Shown one piece after another: positions 25,701 to 34,801 of a DNA stretch of 64,000 bases (positions are counted from its first letter, which is position 1; each line of letters opens with the position of its first letter). Made by a program: the position numbers and the translations under genes. The DNA is taken from contig JANVFP010000046.1 of NCBI GenBank assembly GCA_027919835.1, positions 124,001 through 188,000 of the forward strand, written 5' to 3'. The stretch comes from Lentinula raphanica (lineage: Eukaryota; Basidiomycota; Agaricomycetes; Agaricales; Omphalotaceae). The notes under the pieces are model-generated. The model worked only from the letters and a program-made list of their open reading frames with translations. It had not been told where the DNA came from and made no database searches.

Positions 25701-26712
25701 TGGTCGCTTGTTGTTGAGCTCCCACCGGTGACGTGAACGCAAACATGGGTCTGGACTTCTCGTCTACCCATCTCGCATCGAATCCCGAAAACAAGTCGAA
25801 TAATCCATATAAAGCATGACCTATGAAACTTTCGGCAAATTCATTGACGTTCGGCGGAAGACTGGCATCCTGAATGGTGACAGAATTCAATTCTTCCAAA
25901 TTTATGACTAGTCTCACACCTTTCTTTTTCTTGACAGCAAACATAGCCGACCTATAACTCGAGGTTGTCGGCTCGAACTTCCCTATCTTCTCTGCCTTCA
26001 AGATTTCTTCGACCACTTCTTCCTTGATGGCTCTCGGAATGGGTATTGGCGCCCTTTGCCAGGGGGTGTGTTCTATCGTAGGAATTGCATAGTCAGGGAA
26101 ATACTTTCGCGAGAACGAACCTCGTTCCGCTTGCTCCCATGCAAACGCCAATTCCCTCTTTTTCAGTACCCAGGCTATCAGGTTGATCTCGCTCTTCCTC
26201 AAAATACCTTCTTCTATTCTTTCTAGCATCTCACTTAACCTTTCCTTCGTCATTCGTCCTCCTTCAAAGTCAAGCTCCTCCCACTCCGGCGGTTTCTCGG
26301 GTAATTTGAGTGGTATCGTCTTGGGTATTGATTTGAATTGCTGCGCGACCGGGTCCGGGAAATAAGTTGGAACGGGTCGATATTTTCTGTGTACTGGCTT
26401 GTATTTTGATCTAGGCTTCTTTCCCGGAAGGTTGGTGCTTCCCACCGCCCCCGTCTCTTTGATTTCTACTGCTGATTCTGCAAACTCCGGAAATGCTCTA
26501 GCTGTCCATAAAGAGTTAGTGTCAACGGACATATAATTACCAGACGCCAACGCGTACTGGCGCAAGCAACGGTCAAGAATTGGAGATGGATTAGCTTCAA
26601 ATAGTGAGTCGAAATCTCGATACTCAGCGTTGCCCAAAAGGGCTTCTAACGATCTTCCTACAGTTGCTGACCCCGACGACGCATGGAAGATCGGACGCGC
26701 CGCCGCTTTCAA
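22738..26712 (-). CDS. pol: Gypsy pol polyprotein: RT, RNase H, integrase
   Basis: Open for 1324 codons, entered from gag by a -1 frame change because its first in-frame codon is TTG and no ATG is nearby. The reverse transcriptase follows about 240 N-terminal residues (IPIPRAIKEEVVEEILKAEK, LVINLEELNSVT, YGLFDLFSGFDA), with a catalytic FIDD box at about 25595-25612 in place of YVDD. RNase H begins VVVAVDGCYSGAGWSLYQV. The integrase has an HHCC finger (AHNEVGHRG ... CIECQKLA) and a DDE core (LDSIHMPMG, SMDAGPEF, STPYHPQGNGVIERAH), then a GPY/F module (WTYPGPFVIHEK) and a basic tail. Length and domain order are typical of basidiomycete Gypsy. No disabling change was found. The stop at 22738 overlaps the accessory ORF. 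Confidence 0.93.
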   Translation of the reverse strand: MKAAARPIFHASSGSATVGRSLEALLGNAEYRDFDSLFEANPSPILDRCLRQYALASGNYMSVDTNSLWTARAFPEFAESAVEIKETGAVGSTNLPGKKPRSKYKPVHRKYRPVPTYFPDPVAQQFKSIPKTIPLKLPEKPPEWEELDFEGGRMTKERLSEMLERIEEGILRKSEINLIAWVLKKRELAFAWEQAERGSFSRKYFPDYAIPTIEHTPWQRAPIPIPRAIKEEVVEEILKAEKIGKFEPTTSSYRSAMFAVKKKKGVRLVINLEELNSVTIQDASLPPNVNEFAESFIGHALYGLFDLFSGFDARWVDEKSRPMFAFTSPVGAQQQATMVMGFTNAIQDFQRCTNHSIEQVRDFSSVFIDDCRLKGPTTRYDEEEICPGIRKFVWEYVERMDLLLGTMIEAGITASGSKAIVAAVRLKIVGTVVALEGWIMEPSMVSKIVTWPIPQSVTEVRGFLGVAGVGRRWIQRFSIIAKPLTVLLRDLTEAEFVFTGEAVEAFDELKHRISRAPVIIAIDYEAARKVTRKPRKSDEGLVVVAVDGCYSGAGWSLYQVRDKLKRPAGFGSCTFNEREQNYGQPKSELYSVFRAFKELRHRIWGILFQLDHDAISLAQMLKTPDDVPNAPVLRWITWCKLFTFETNHVPASAHKVEDGLSRRPAVKDEIVETEEDQEKFLEGYIDSITWTKELDRMQDEGQVNLPYLFDVLAIKFSGRFEDSYRLDRHVCAAQVSSSAFDLKMYEKRGTAGMSTEDSELLFNVSAMRSVLLVSLQVMKEFVPRKVMTTRVEVFEMGNEEVSLEVLRYEPGGVNEQVYVTDEERRKHQKREDDGKLYWREIRTFLEKGELPSRIVTDQERVRFFKRARRFFLRDGKMWMLPKTGSGRLPRLVVENEERRGEILAQAHNEVGHRGRDATYKQVSDRFYWPNMFDSVSYFVRSCIECQKLARNIPLVPQDVSWQSPILRHFNLDSIHMPMGAGGFKYIIHAIEPNILWPEAKALKVLTASAVSKFIYENIICRFGCIPFISMDAGPEFQKEVKELLATQYRCQIVVSTPYHPQGNGVIERAHVPLVEAIVKAAGDALGTWPSLLNTGLFAIRITASRATGFSPYFLLYGTHPVLSFDIEEVTWQMLDWDKVSSTIDLLTIRILQLQRRDAGLRLSYARIRSTRKRAIDDQLRRHGGRYDFHEYEEGMYVWLRESQLETQQGNKGDWTYPGPFVIHEKTDQGSYVLRELDGTVMRGHVHAQRLRIFFFRPDNQTLRSRIPTTPKVRQAKVASLGISSPITMSAIQNTFPSLDSSAVREEAGLKDEQLYRIVAMDVRL

Positions 26713-29261
26713 AAATCCTCGTATCCATATGCTTCCTCATACTTCGAACTCGATCCGGCCCCTTTGGCTTCTTCATATCTGCCGTTCGAACTGGCTCCCC
26801 TTGGTTTCGAAACCCTGGGTCTACCTATCGAATGCTGATTCCTTCGGTCTTCTGGATCCATAAGCGCTAGAGTCAAATGCGGGTTTCGATCCTTGTCTCC
26901 ATCGTTCCAGAGAAGAAGTTGCATGTGCCCGGCTCGCCAATAGTCGATTCGGCAAGCATACCATTGCAAGAAGGGTTGGCCGAGGATGATGTCCCAGTTT
27001 GGGTTCAATTGGTGTTGCGAGATGAATAAATGGTGAGGGAACTCGTATTTACCTATTTTCATGGGAAGGTCAACAATAACCCCTCGTAGCTGCTCCGGCT
27101 CTCCGTGGATGCCCTTGAGGCCCCACTTCATGCCTTCCAGATCCATCGGCATACCCGTCTTTTCAGGTATATCCTCTGCTCCCACGTTTAACTCAGATCC
27201 TGTATCGATCATGGCTCGAAACTGTCTCCCGCCGATCGTCACCACGAAAACGCCAGTGACCATAGCGTAATACTTAGTCGTGCTTTGCGTTACTGCGCTC
27301 GAGTATGTGTGAAGGAAGCTTTGTAGCCTCGGACGATCTTCCTCTGCGACGCATAATCCGGACGACACCTGTCCCTCTTCATACTCGTATCCATCGTCGA
27401 CTATGGCTTCCCCACCATCCTCCTCGTACTGAGAGATAATCGCACTCACCATTTCCTTCCCGTACTCCCTACGAGTTCTTGCCACTTCTGATATTAGTTT
27501 CTGCAATGCTGGGCTGCATCCTACCAAGTCGGCCAAGGATAGCGTTATTTCGGTGTCCAAAACCTTATCTAAAACCTTCTTTGGATCAGCTCTTTTCTGT
27601 AGATCCGAAGTATAATGAAAACTTGTTCCCGGGTTAGGTTTTCCGCCTGCTTCCTTCGAGTCCTTCATATCCACGTCCTTCTCTTCTCTCTCTTTTCCTT
27701 TCGACGTCAACGGCTGTGACTTTCTCCACCCTTCCTGGCGATTGATGGGATTCGGAGGCGGAGGAATGTCTATCTTTGATTCTCTTCCCATTTCTTCATT
27801 CCCTTTCGGCTTTTCGGTCACTATAGTCGGTTCGGGTGGCGTTACCCTTGCTGCTGGAGGTCGAAACCCTGGCTTGTCGTACTGATTAGGGTCTCGCTCG
27901 CTCCTCTTCCTATTTTCGCGACCTTGCTGGCTCGCCGGGTTGAACCTCGATGTATCTCGTCCCGATCGAAGGGAAGGATAAACTTGACCTTCTAATACTT
28001 CCTCCATTCGACTTTGATCCAACGAAGCTACGCCAAAGACGTCGTTCCCAAATACAGTGGCACTTCCATAGGATATAGAAGCCGGACTTGCACTAAGAAC
28101 TGGACCGCTACGATCAACTGTCCCGTTAGCTGGGTTAGTATTCGCTGTGCCTCGAAGCATCCCAGCCACCCCTCCCGTCACTCCGAACGGGATTCGCGGT
28201 AGATCCTGCCCGTTAGGCAGGGTATACTTCCGGGCGATGTAGTCATATACGACCAAGTTTTCCCGTACCAAATTGGGCATCTCCGGGCACTTAGCCGGAA
28301 CTGATCCATCTATATGAGGTATTCCACATACAAAACAGAAACGTACCCCTTCCGGTCTCTGAGTTCGATTGGGCGACGCCGGCTGTGACGCCATTCTAGC
28401 CATCGATAAGGAAAGCTCGTCCATCCTACGAGTAATTTCATCCATTGCTTGTTTACCTTGCCATTCGCTTGCTCGTTTGTCGTCTATCCTCACCTTCTTA
28501 CCTCTTTTGTCGGAGGTACTTTTCTCGCTCCTTACCGACGCCCATCGGTCTTGGATTCCTTCGTCGTCCGTATCTTCCTCTCTCTTGTGGAGTCTTGACT
28601 TGAGCCTGCTTCGTATTTCCTCCACGTCTTCCTCGTCACTGTCCCAGTTGTGGTGCAAAATTGATTCCTTGTCCTCGATCTTTTGGTGTACCAGTTTGAT
28701 AATCTTCTCTACGGTCGGTGGATTCGACTTCTTCTTATTTTCGGCCGGAAGGTTTTTCTCCACGTATTTCTGATCTTTCTTGGGTAGGCCCTGCAGGAAG
28801 TAGTAACCTTTGAGATTCGTAGTCAGTAATCCTTGTTTGAGTAAAGGCGCAGCAATAGAAAAAAATTTTCTCTGATACCGATCCACGTCAGATTTCTTCG
28901 TGAAAGGTTCGTCCGTCGACCAAACGATGCAGCTGTCTTCGAGGTCCCTAATAGAAACTTCGGGTGGTTCCTCCTGAGCGGAAAACATCTGTAGCAGCAT
29001 TTTCTTTGCCGCTTCCCATGTCTTGTCCTCTACATCCGGGTCGAATTCCGGAATAAACCTAATATCAGTCTTGATGCTTCGAGAGGAATACCTTACTATG
29101 AAGTCGACCAGTTTGTTGTTGTCCGTTATCCCCGCTCTCGATCCGTGGGCTTCTATCTGCTCAAGAAACTCTCGAGCGTCCTTACCCTCGAACTTGGGAG
29201 CGTCGGGCATCCCTGGTACCGGCATAGGGATAATAATTGCAGGTCTCTGTACGTCCGCCAT
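26709..29261 (-). CDS. gag: Gypsy gag with zinc finger and aspartic protease
   Basis: The frame is open from the LTR edge; the first good ATG is at 29261 (MADVQRPAIIIPMPVPGMPD), giving 850 residues. The N-terminal third is capsid-like (PKFEGKDAREFLEQIEAHG, WEAAKKMLLQMF). A modified finger CFVCGIPHIDGSVPAKC lies near residue 310. After a long polar linker comes a retropepsin domain with MIDTGSELNV near residue 687 and DIILGQPFLQW. The ORF ends in GAT TTT TGA, and pol continues one base back (TTG AAA GCG), so a -1 slip on the T run just before UGA would make Gag-Pol. Fusion of the protease to Gag rather than to pol is common in this group. Confidence 0.88.
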   Translation of the reverse strand: MADVQRPAIIIPMPVPGMPDAPKFEGKDAREFLEQIEAHGSRAGITDNNKLVDFIVRYSSRSIKTDIRFIPEFDPDVEDKTWEAAKKMLLQMFSAQEEPPEVSIRDLEDSCIVWSTDEPFTKKSDVDRYQRKFFSIAAPLLKQGLLTTNLKGYYFLQGLPKKDQKYVEKNLPAENKKKSNPPTVEKIIKLVHQKIEDKESILHHNWDSDEEDVEEIRSRLKSRLHKREEDTDDEGIQDRWASVRSEKSTSDKRGKKVRIDDKRASEWQGKQAMDEITRRMDELSLSMARMASQPASPNRTQRPEGVRFCFVCGIPHIDGSVPAKCPEMPNLVRENLVVYDYIARKYTLPNGQDLPRIPFGVTGGVAGMLRGTANTNPANGTVDRSGPVLSASPASISYGSATVFGNDVFGVASLDQSRMEEVLEGQVYPSLRSGRDTSRFNPASQQGRENRKRSERDPNQYDKPGFRPPAARVTPPEPTIVTEKPKGNEEMGRESKIDIPPPPNPINRQEGWRKSQPLTSKGKEREEKDVDMKDSKEAGGKPNPGTSFHYTSDLQKRADPKKVLDKVLDTEITLSLADLVGCSPALQKLISEVARTRREYGKEMVSAIISQYEEDGGEAIVDDGYEYEEGQVSSGLCVAEEDRPRLQSFLHTYSSAVTQSTTKYYAMVTGVFVVTIGGRQFRAMIDTGSELNVGAEDIPEKTGMPMDLEGMKWGLKGIHGEPEQLRGVIVDLPMKIGKYEFPHHLFISQHQLNPNWDIILGQPFLQWYACRIDYWRAGHMQLLLWNDGDKDRNPHLTLALMDPEDRRNQHSIGRPRVSKPRGASSNGRYEEAKGAGSSSKYEEAYGYEDF

Positions 29262-29456
29262 GTTGGATGATGACTGAGATAAGGTCGATGTGTTTGAATT
29301 CGAGGTTGAAACGGTTGGTTCGGAATTTTCTGATCTAGGGGTGAACCAGTAGCGCACGAATCTTGCGTTTTGATAGTCTCGAACGTACGATATGTATCTA
29401 AAAACCAGGTTAAGGATTATAGCGTTACGTGTCACCGTTCTGCGGAAAACTAGCCC

Positions 29457-29473
29457 CCTCGCGGTGGGCTCCA
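29457..29473 (-). promoter_or_regulatory. Primer binding site of the Gypsy element
   Basis: On the minus strand, one base after the 5' LTR, the sequence reads TGGAGCCCACCGCGAGG. It begins with TGG, complementary to the CCA end of a tRNA, as expected for minus-strand priming. I did not identify which tRNA it matches. Confidence 0.7.
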
Positions 29474-29474
29474 C

Positions 29475-30146
29475 TGAAGACGAAAGATGTGTTCCAGAGA
29501 TGGAACAGAGTGGGCTGAGTTGAGAACGGTATAAGGCTGTAACGCTGTAGAGTACGTCAGCACGAAAATATTAAGAGAGAGCTTATCTTTGTTCGAGTCT
29601 TCGCTCGAAAGTCTATACGTCGGGCTACTTCGAGCCTAATTCCTGAGGTGGTTGGCTACTGCGAGCCTCTTAAGTCTCGAACGAAAAGAAAGAGTCCAAG
29701 GGCCAAGGCCGGGGAAGAATACATTCGCGAGCCCTCAAAGGGCCTACATATAGTCCTAACTTGTAACGCCAGAAGTCCAATATTTAATGATCGTCGAAAA
29801 TGTTTCGAACGTCAACTTCGCTCGGGTCTGACATCGGGTTTCCGCTTGACGCATTCCCCCAGAGATGAAGAGTCCCTCCAACTCTCTTCACTTGCTCAAG
29901 GTGAAGACCTCTGGTGGCGGTCCGGATGCTCGACCTTCGCTATGTATCAGTTCTGTAGGTAAAGAAGGATAGTCAGCTAAAAGATAAAAGAAAACATAAG
30001 AAATTCGGCACAACAATCGAAGAAGATTAATTAAAGCTGTCAACGCCGAGATCGATGGCGGACTCTCAGACATCACGAAGATCGTCTGAATACCGAAAAG
30101 GACCGTAAAGCTGAAGTCGACGGGTGACGAGGTCAACCCTACCACA
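29475..30146 (-). repeat. 5' LTR of the Gypsy element
   Basis: 672 bp, same length and ends as 20718-21389. It would carry the element promoter on the minus strand. Directly beyond it the host gene copy E resumes with GTGTTTTCACTC. Confidence 0.95.
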
Positions 30147-30305
30147 GTGTTTTCACTCGACGGTCGTAGAATGCATAGCTGCATAGTCCTGAAGAGAGAC
30201 GTCGATCCGCATACTGCCACGTCCTTATTCACAGAAGAGGAGCTCGAACAAATTTATACAGCCATTGGCTATCGAAGGGCGCCAAAAGTTTATCAGGTTG
30301 CGTGA

Positions 30306-31892
30306 ACTCTGGTATCAATGGTATGTGAAGCATGACTTCATACTAATGTTCATCACTCACGGTGGACACGCTCAATCCATGTTTTCAGTCGCTCTGCATG
30401 GCACAAGCCGATGTTTCATTTCACGATTTTCTAAGGAGTGTAGTGGCCATACATTCAAGTTTCATATGTTACTTGTGTCTCTGGCTTTTCTGAACTGTGA
30501 CCTACTGTATTTGAGATTCAATCCACAACTTCTACCTGCTCGAAGTTCAGTCGTTAGAGTTTGAGGAAAATAGTGGGTAGGTGAACTGACCTGTAGATGT
30601 CCGAGCTCTGCAGAATGTATATGCGTACGCCAGGCCAATGATCTTCGTACAGATTCGTGCTCGGAGAATGTGTGTTGTGTATCTGAGTGGTTATAGGAAT
30701 AGCAGAGTCAGTAGACTGCCGGCGACGAAATGTATGACGCGATCAAAGGAGAACGTCAGAGTCGGTTGCTGGCATAGAAGTGGGGTTCTAGCTTTGTCTT
30801 GTTCATCCCTCTCAAGACCATCCACTTCCGCGAATCTCCCATTTCTTCTACTTGTTCGTCTTGTTATCTACCTCCACCCACCACATTCTTCCCACCTGAT
30901 CCTTTCTTCCATCACCACGACCTCCTACCGTGCAACATTCCGTGCACAGTCCAATCCACAACGTACCCTTGAGCTTGCGCCGGACGACCTTCGAGCACTT
31001 GTGAATTTTGAAGATGACGGAGGACATCGAAATGGGAGGTGGGAGCGACGTTCGGTTAGTCGGTGCAGAAAGTGTGCACTTCTTGAGACGACTCAGCCAT
31101 TTCCTGTTCAGCACCGCGTTCTACTACCGGCTAGACTTCTCGGATTTATCGAGTACGTTCATTCGAACGTCATCAGATTGGTTTTGAACCTATACATGCT
31201 GCAGATTCGACCGCAGAATCCAGATAGGGGGTTTGTTGTACTATTCAGCAACGGCACACACGGATGCGAATCCGCTTCTCCAATGGAGGACACGACCGTC
31301 TTCCTGTATAGATCTACGACTGATGAGAATCTGAGAGAAAAGAAAACAGATCATTGATACGATCATTACATAAGAAAAACGGCCGGCACGGGCCCGCACT
31401 CGCCTTCTCAAGCAAAACCAATGATTTCTCACCAATCATCGACACTCAACTCAAACTGGCATCACCAGCTCGGCACACAACGTCATACCATTGCGCGCAT
31501 ATCTCTTGCGTCTCCCAGTAACTTCGATCACAAGAGTGTGAGATAAGAAAGGATTGAGGTCTGAAGTATCGGTGGCGGTCAGTGAGGATAAGAATCATGT
31601 TGGTGCGCTCAACTTCTATGCAAAACCACTATTACTGTAATCATGATTCGTGCACAGTGGAACTGAGATGCCGAATATCACGCTAATTTGCTCAACGACA
31701 CCTTCGAGGATATACGGCAACTTTGTCCAAGTCTCAACCCTCGTCACAACACTTCCGCCGTTTGCCTTTTCCCCTAGTAGTCTCTTACTACCTCTACGGC
31801 TTACTCCACAAGGGGTCTCTATGAGCTGGCAAACCTCACTCGGATACTACCGCCGCCTTGACACTGAAGCAAGCTAGTTTTACACTCAAGTA
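30306..31892. other. Duplicated flank of copy E and a coding-like relic
   Basis: 30306-30740 is the shared downstream flank of the 137-aa family (compare 19330-19700). From about 30900 to 31370 a plus-strand frame contains LLGFIEYVHSNVIRLVLNLY. This resembles a segment near 39697-39760 (WIEYVLLCYITVRLILNLY) that precedes the pseudogene at 39.8 kb, so a longer block may have been copied between these places. I could not define exons or a product. Confidence 0.4.
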
Positions 31893-31952
31893 GAGGAGGT
31901 TTTTATAGCGATCGGCTATCGAAGGAGGGCAAAGGTTTATGAGCCTGCATGA
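31893..31952 (+). pseudogene. 137-aa family 1, copy F (3' remnant)
   Basis: About 20 codons matching the family C-terminus (FIAIGYRRRAKVYEPA, stop at 31950-31952). The rest of the gene is not recognisable upstream. The downstream flank (CGGTACGTAGGGCATTG, then AAATGCTCAAACATTAGACC) matches that of copy B, so it is a piece of the same duplicated block. Confidence 0.6.
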
Positions 31953-32164
31953 TATCATCATGTAACTCAACGGTACGTAGGGCATTGCTTGATGATATTC
32001 GCTCTGGAAATGCTCAAACATTAGACCACGTCCTTAGGAATACGATGGATGATGGCTTCCGAATATGACATACGTGTTCTAGATTTCCCAGATCATGTAT
32101 TGTACACCTCCGAGAGCGAACCACTGGTAGCTTGCCATTCCCTATCCACCGCTTCAAAGCCTGT

Positions 32165-32380
32165 TATTTTGAGGGCTGGACGCACCCTTCTTAACAAGCG
32201 GACAACCAGCCCAACAACGTCAAAGCATATACGTCCGGGTCCGCCGTCCACCATTCTGAAGCACTTGGCGTTCTGGCAACGGACGAACGTACGGGGAACG
32301 TACCCTTCTAAGCGGCGAATAACCAGCCTAACAACGTTCAAACCTATCTAAGCATACGTCCGGGCTTGCGTCAGAAAGTG
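32165..32380 (+). repeat. Dispersed family-flank repeat, two units
   Basis: Two units (GCGGACAACCAGCCCAACAAC near 32200; GCGAATAACCAGCCTAACAAC near 32315), each followed by a GCATACGTCCGGG-like string. Reverse complements of both occur at 7240-7460, and one unit at 20170-20300. It lies about 0.2 kb past remnant F. Confidence 0.6.
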
Positions 32381-34801
32381 CGTTGATCACTAATATCTGA
32401 CGATACTCATTCACGAACGAGTATTACCAGGTTCGGTCATTACAGCCTTTCCAGCTTGGCCACGCTCGCATGCAATTCGTCGTACTAACGGTCTATCATA
32501 ACGAACGGCGTCAGATATTCTATCACACTCGAGCCAGCAGGTAGTGTGAAAGGCGAACGGGAAGCTCTCAAGTAGAGATATTGATGACGAGAGAATTCAA
32601 TACCTCAGAGGGGAATGTTCGGTGCGTTCAACTTACTTTCTATGTAGAACCCTGGCTCATCGAATCTTTCGTGCACAGCGAGACCGAGCTGTCATACAAC
32701 GCACGAAATTTCTGAACGGCACCATCAAAATCTCTGGGTCCTTCAAGTGTCTGTACCCTTGTCGCGACATTCAGCCGTTTACCTCTTCCTAGGTTCAGTT
32801 ACACTGTGACAATAGACGTTGCGCTGGGCTATACGCCCTCCATGTGTGTTATCTGTTCGTTTCTTTGTCCAACAACGAACTCTTCTACTCTGTCGGTTCC
32901 TACCTCTTTGGCTATGGGACGTCCTTCGTTCGAGCACGGACTCGGTGAACTGGGAAATCGAAGGGAATAGTTGAGCTGAGTGATGCCGAGAGAACTATTT
33001 GGTGTATGAAGGTAAACTATTCCATTATCGTTAATCTACCTCGGCGAAGCTTATGCTTGTCTCTCAAACTTGGAGCAGTCTACGATGCAACCGTATACTG
33101 GGGACTCAATACTCATCTACCTTCAACGTCGATCACGCCGTCTACGCCGTACGGTCTTTTCAGAAATTCTAAGGGTATCGACCATCTGTACCGCCCTTCA
33201 TGCATCATGATCATCCAACTGTTACTGATTGTGTCAAGGTGACCACCAGACCTGATTGATGCATCGATGATCTTCGAAAGCCAGTAAGATGAAACCTGGA
33301 TGAAACTGTCGAACGTTCTACATCAATCGCGTAAGTTCTGCAATCAAATATCTGCACACTCAAACTCCGTCTATTGTCATTGACATACTCAGACCGGTAC
33401 GTTGACGCGCATTTTGGCTGTGTCTTGAAGGTTGCTTCTATATTTGACTCTATAGGGCGTCATCAACGTTAATGAGAAGGGTGAAGTCATTGCAGTGGTT
33501 GGTCTCTTGTTCCATGATCTACGCGTTCCCATCAAGGACGTTTTTGACGTGAAGCGAACTTCGAAGCCCCGAAAGGACCACAAAATATATCCTACTGCCA
33601 ACTCGCACATTTCCTCTCTGGAAACCATGATCTGAGAGCTGGTCGCGCTTCTCTGCAACTGCCATCTCGAGTGAAAATCATCTCCGTTCATACCCTCCCA
33701 ACGCCATCAAACGACTCGAAGAAAAGCCCCAATCATATTCAAACGAAGTAAATGATTTCCTCGCAGTGGTGCCTTCCTCCGAAGACATCACAGAACTGAA
33801 CGGATTGCAGGATCCTGACATGTACAGATGGCAAGTGATGCAATATGGGTGCAAATTCAGCATGGTGTTCTACTACTAGTAGTGCTGAAAATCCACGCCG
33901 GCAACTCTCAATTGAAGTCCAATGTCATGAAGACAAAGAGAATACCAGTGCATCCTGTCAATTATACCACGACTCGTTCAGTTAGACCCGCTGAATTCTG
34001 AGCGGCGAATCCAAGGGACAGTGATTGAGCATGGATTGAATCCCCGCTTTTACGGAGAGGAAGGAAACCGCAAGCAGGTCGATTGAATCGAATCAAGCTC
34101 TCAATTGAGAGCCTCCACGAGCCATGAAATCATCCGCTCACCCTTTTGGTGATCCAACGTCAAAACTTGTTGTCTACCGTGTCAAATTGGACTGGCAAGA
34201 TCTGTTCATCGAGGTATGGCTAAATGTCTTGTGTTGGCCCTGTATGAACCATGAAACTCATTGATTCCTTCAGGATGTGATTGCTCTCCACACAGCAAGG
34301 TAAGTTATCTCAAGCCGTGTTCATCTTATCCCGATGTTAACCAATCCTTACTAGGTTCCCGGGTTGGGCAATCAGACGAACTCCGCTGAGATGCAAGATG
34401 TAAGTGAATAATGACTGCATGAACTAACACTGAACTCAATGTGTGCATTATGCTACTTACATCTTGAAGTGATAGATTGCCGAACGCGATCTTTTAGTGG
34501 CTATTGTTAGATATTCAGAACAGATGCATGTTACTCTGCACGGCTTCCAAAAGCTGAATATTATATCAGGAGACTTGGCAGTTCGACATGATCTGTTGTT
34601 GATTTACCCTGAACTCAGACATACATACTCTGTCACAGAACGATCAACACGATACACCAATCAACATGATACACTGATCTGTATCTTGACACCTCGTTCT
34701 GACCTTGTCTTGCCTCAAATGAATAATGCTGGTTGCTTACCAGTCAGATTTAAATATCACTTTCTCTTCTACTCCTCAGAAATTGTTTGCTCATGAACAG
34801 G
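32381..34801. other. Intergenic; possible short spliced exons near 34.1-34.4 kb
   Basis: Mostly without coding signal. From ATG 34124 (MKSSAHPFGDPTSKLVVYRV) small exons with plausible splice sites can be drawn (GTATGG at about 34214, CAG at 34275, GTAAGT at about 34301, TAG at 34354), reading on to DVIALHTAR and FPGWAIRR. I could not extend this into a complete gene or recognise it. Confidence 0.35.

Larger units (their letters stand above)
20718..30146 (-). mobile_element. Complete Ty3/Gypsy LTR retrotransposon, minus strand
   Basis: A 9429-bp element with 672-bp LTRs at both ends (TG...CA), a tRNA primer binding site, gag-protease, pol and an additional 3' ORF. Order of domains in pol (RT, RNase H, integrase) is that of Ty3/Gypsy. 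The flanking duplication is GTGT (5 bp GTGTT if the shared T is counted). The two LTRs differ at one position that I could find (20971 T against 29728 C), so insertion is very recent. All long ORFs are open, so the copy may still be able to move. Confidence 0.95.
20459..30305 (+). pseudogene. 137-aa family 1, copy E, split by a Gypsy insertion
   Basis: The 5' part is 20459-20717 (ATG at 20459, MLQSNGLVYGIAIPDRILKQ, running to KIAV). The 3' part is 30147-30305 (VFSLDGRRMHSCIVLKRDVD to KVYQVA, stop at 30303-30305). Between them lies a complete 9.4-kb retrotransposon, inserted around the Val-Phe codons at about two thirds of the ORF, with GTGT duplicated on both sides. Before the insertion the protein would have differed from copy A by about two residues. 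The gene is inactivated in this haplotype, though the reading frames of both parts are undamaged, so the event is recent. Confidence 0.9.

Noticed and set aside
30638..31357. 239-codon ORF on the plus strand
   Set aside because: Its first part lies in the duplicated flank of copy E, where the sister flank does not keep the frame. Only a short internal piece resembles another region (39.7 kb), so it is noted as a relic and not as a gene.
33985..34015. A string (ACCCGCTGAA) resembling the start of large-subunit rDNA
   Set aside because: Only about ten bases agree; the conserved rRNA sequence that should follow is absent.
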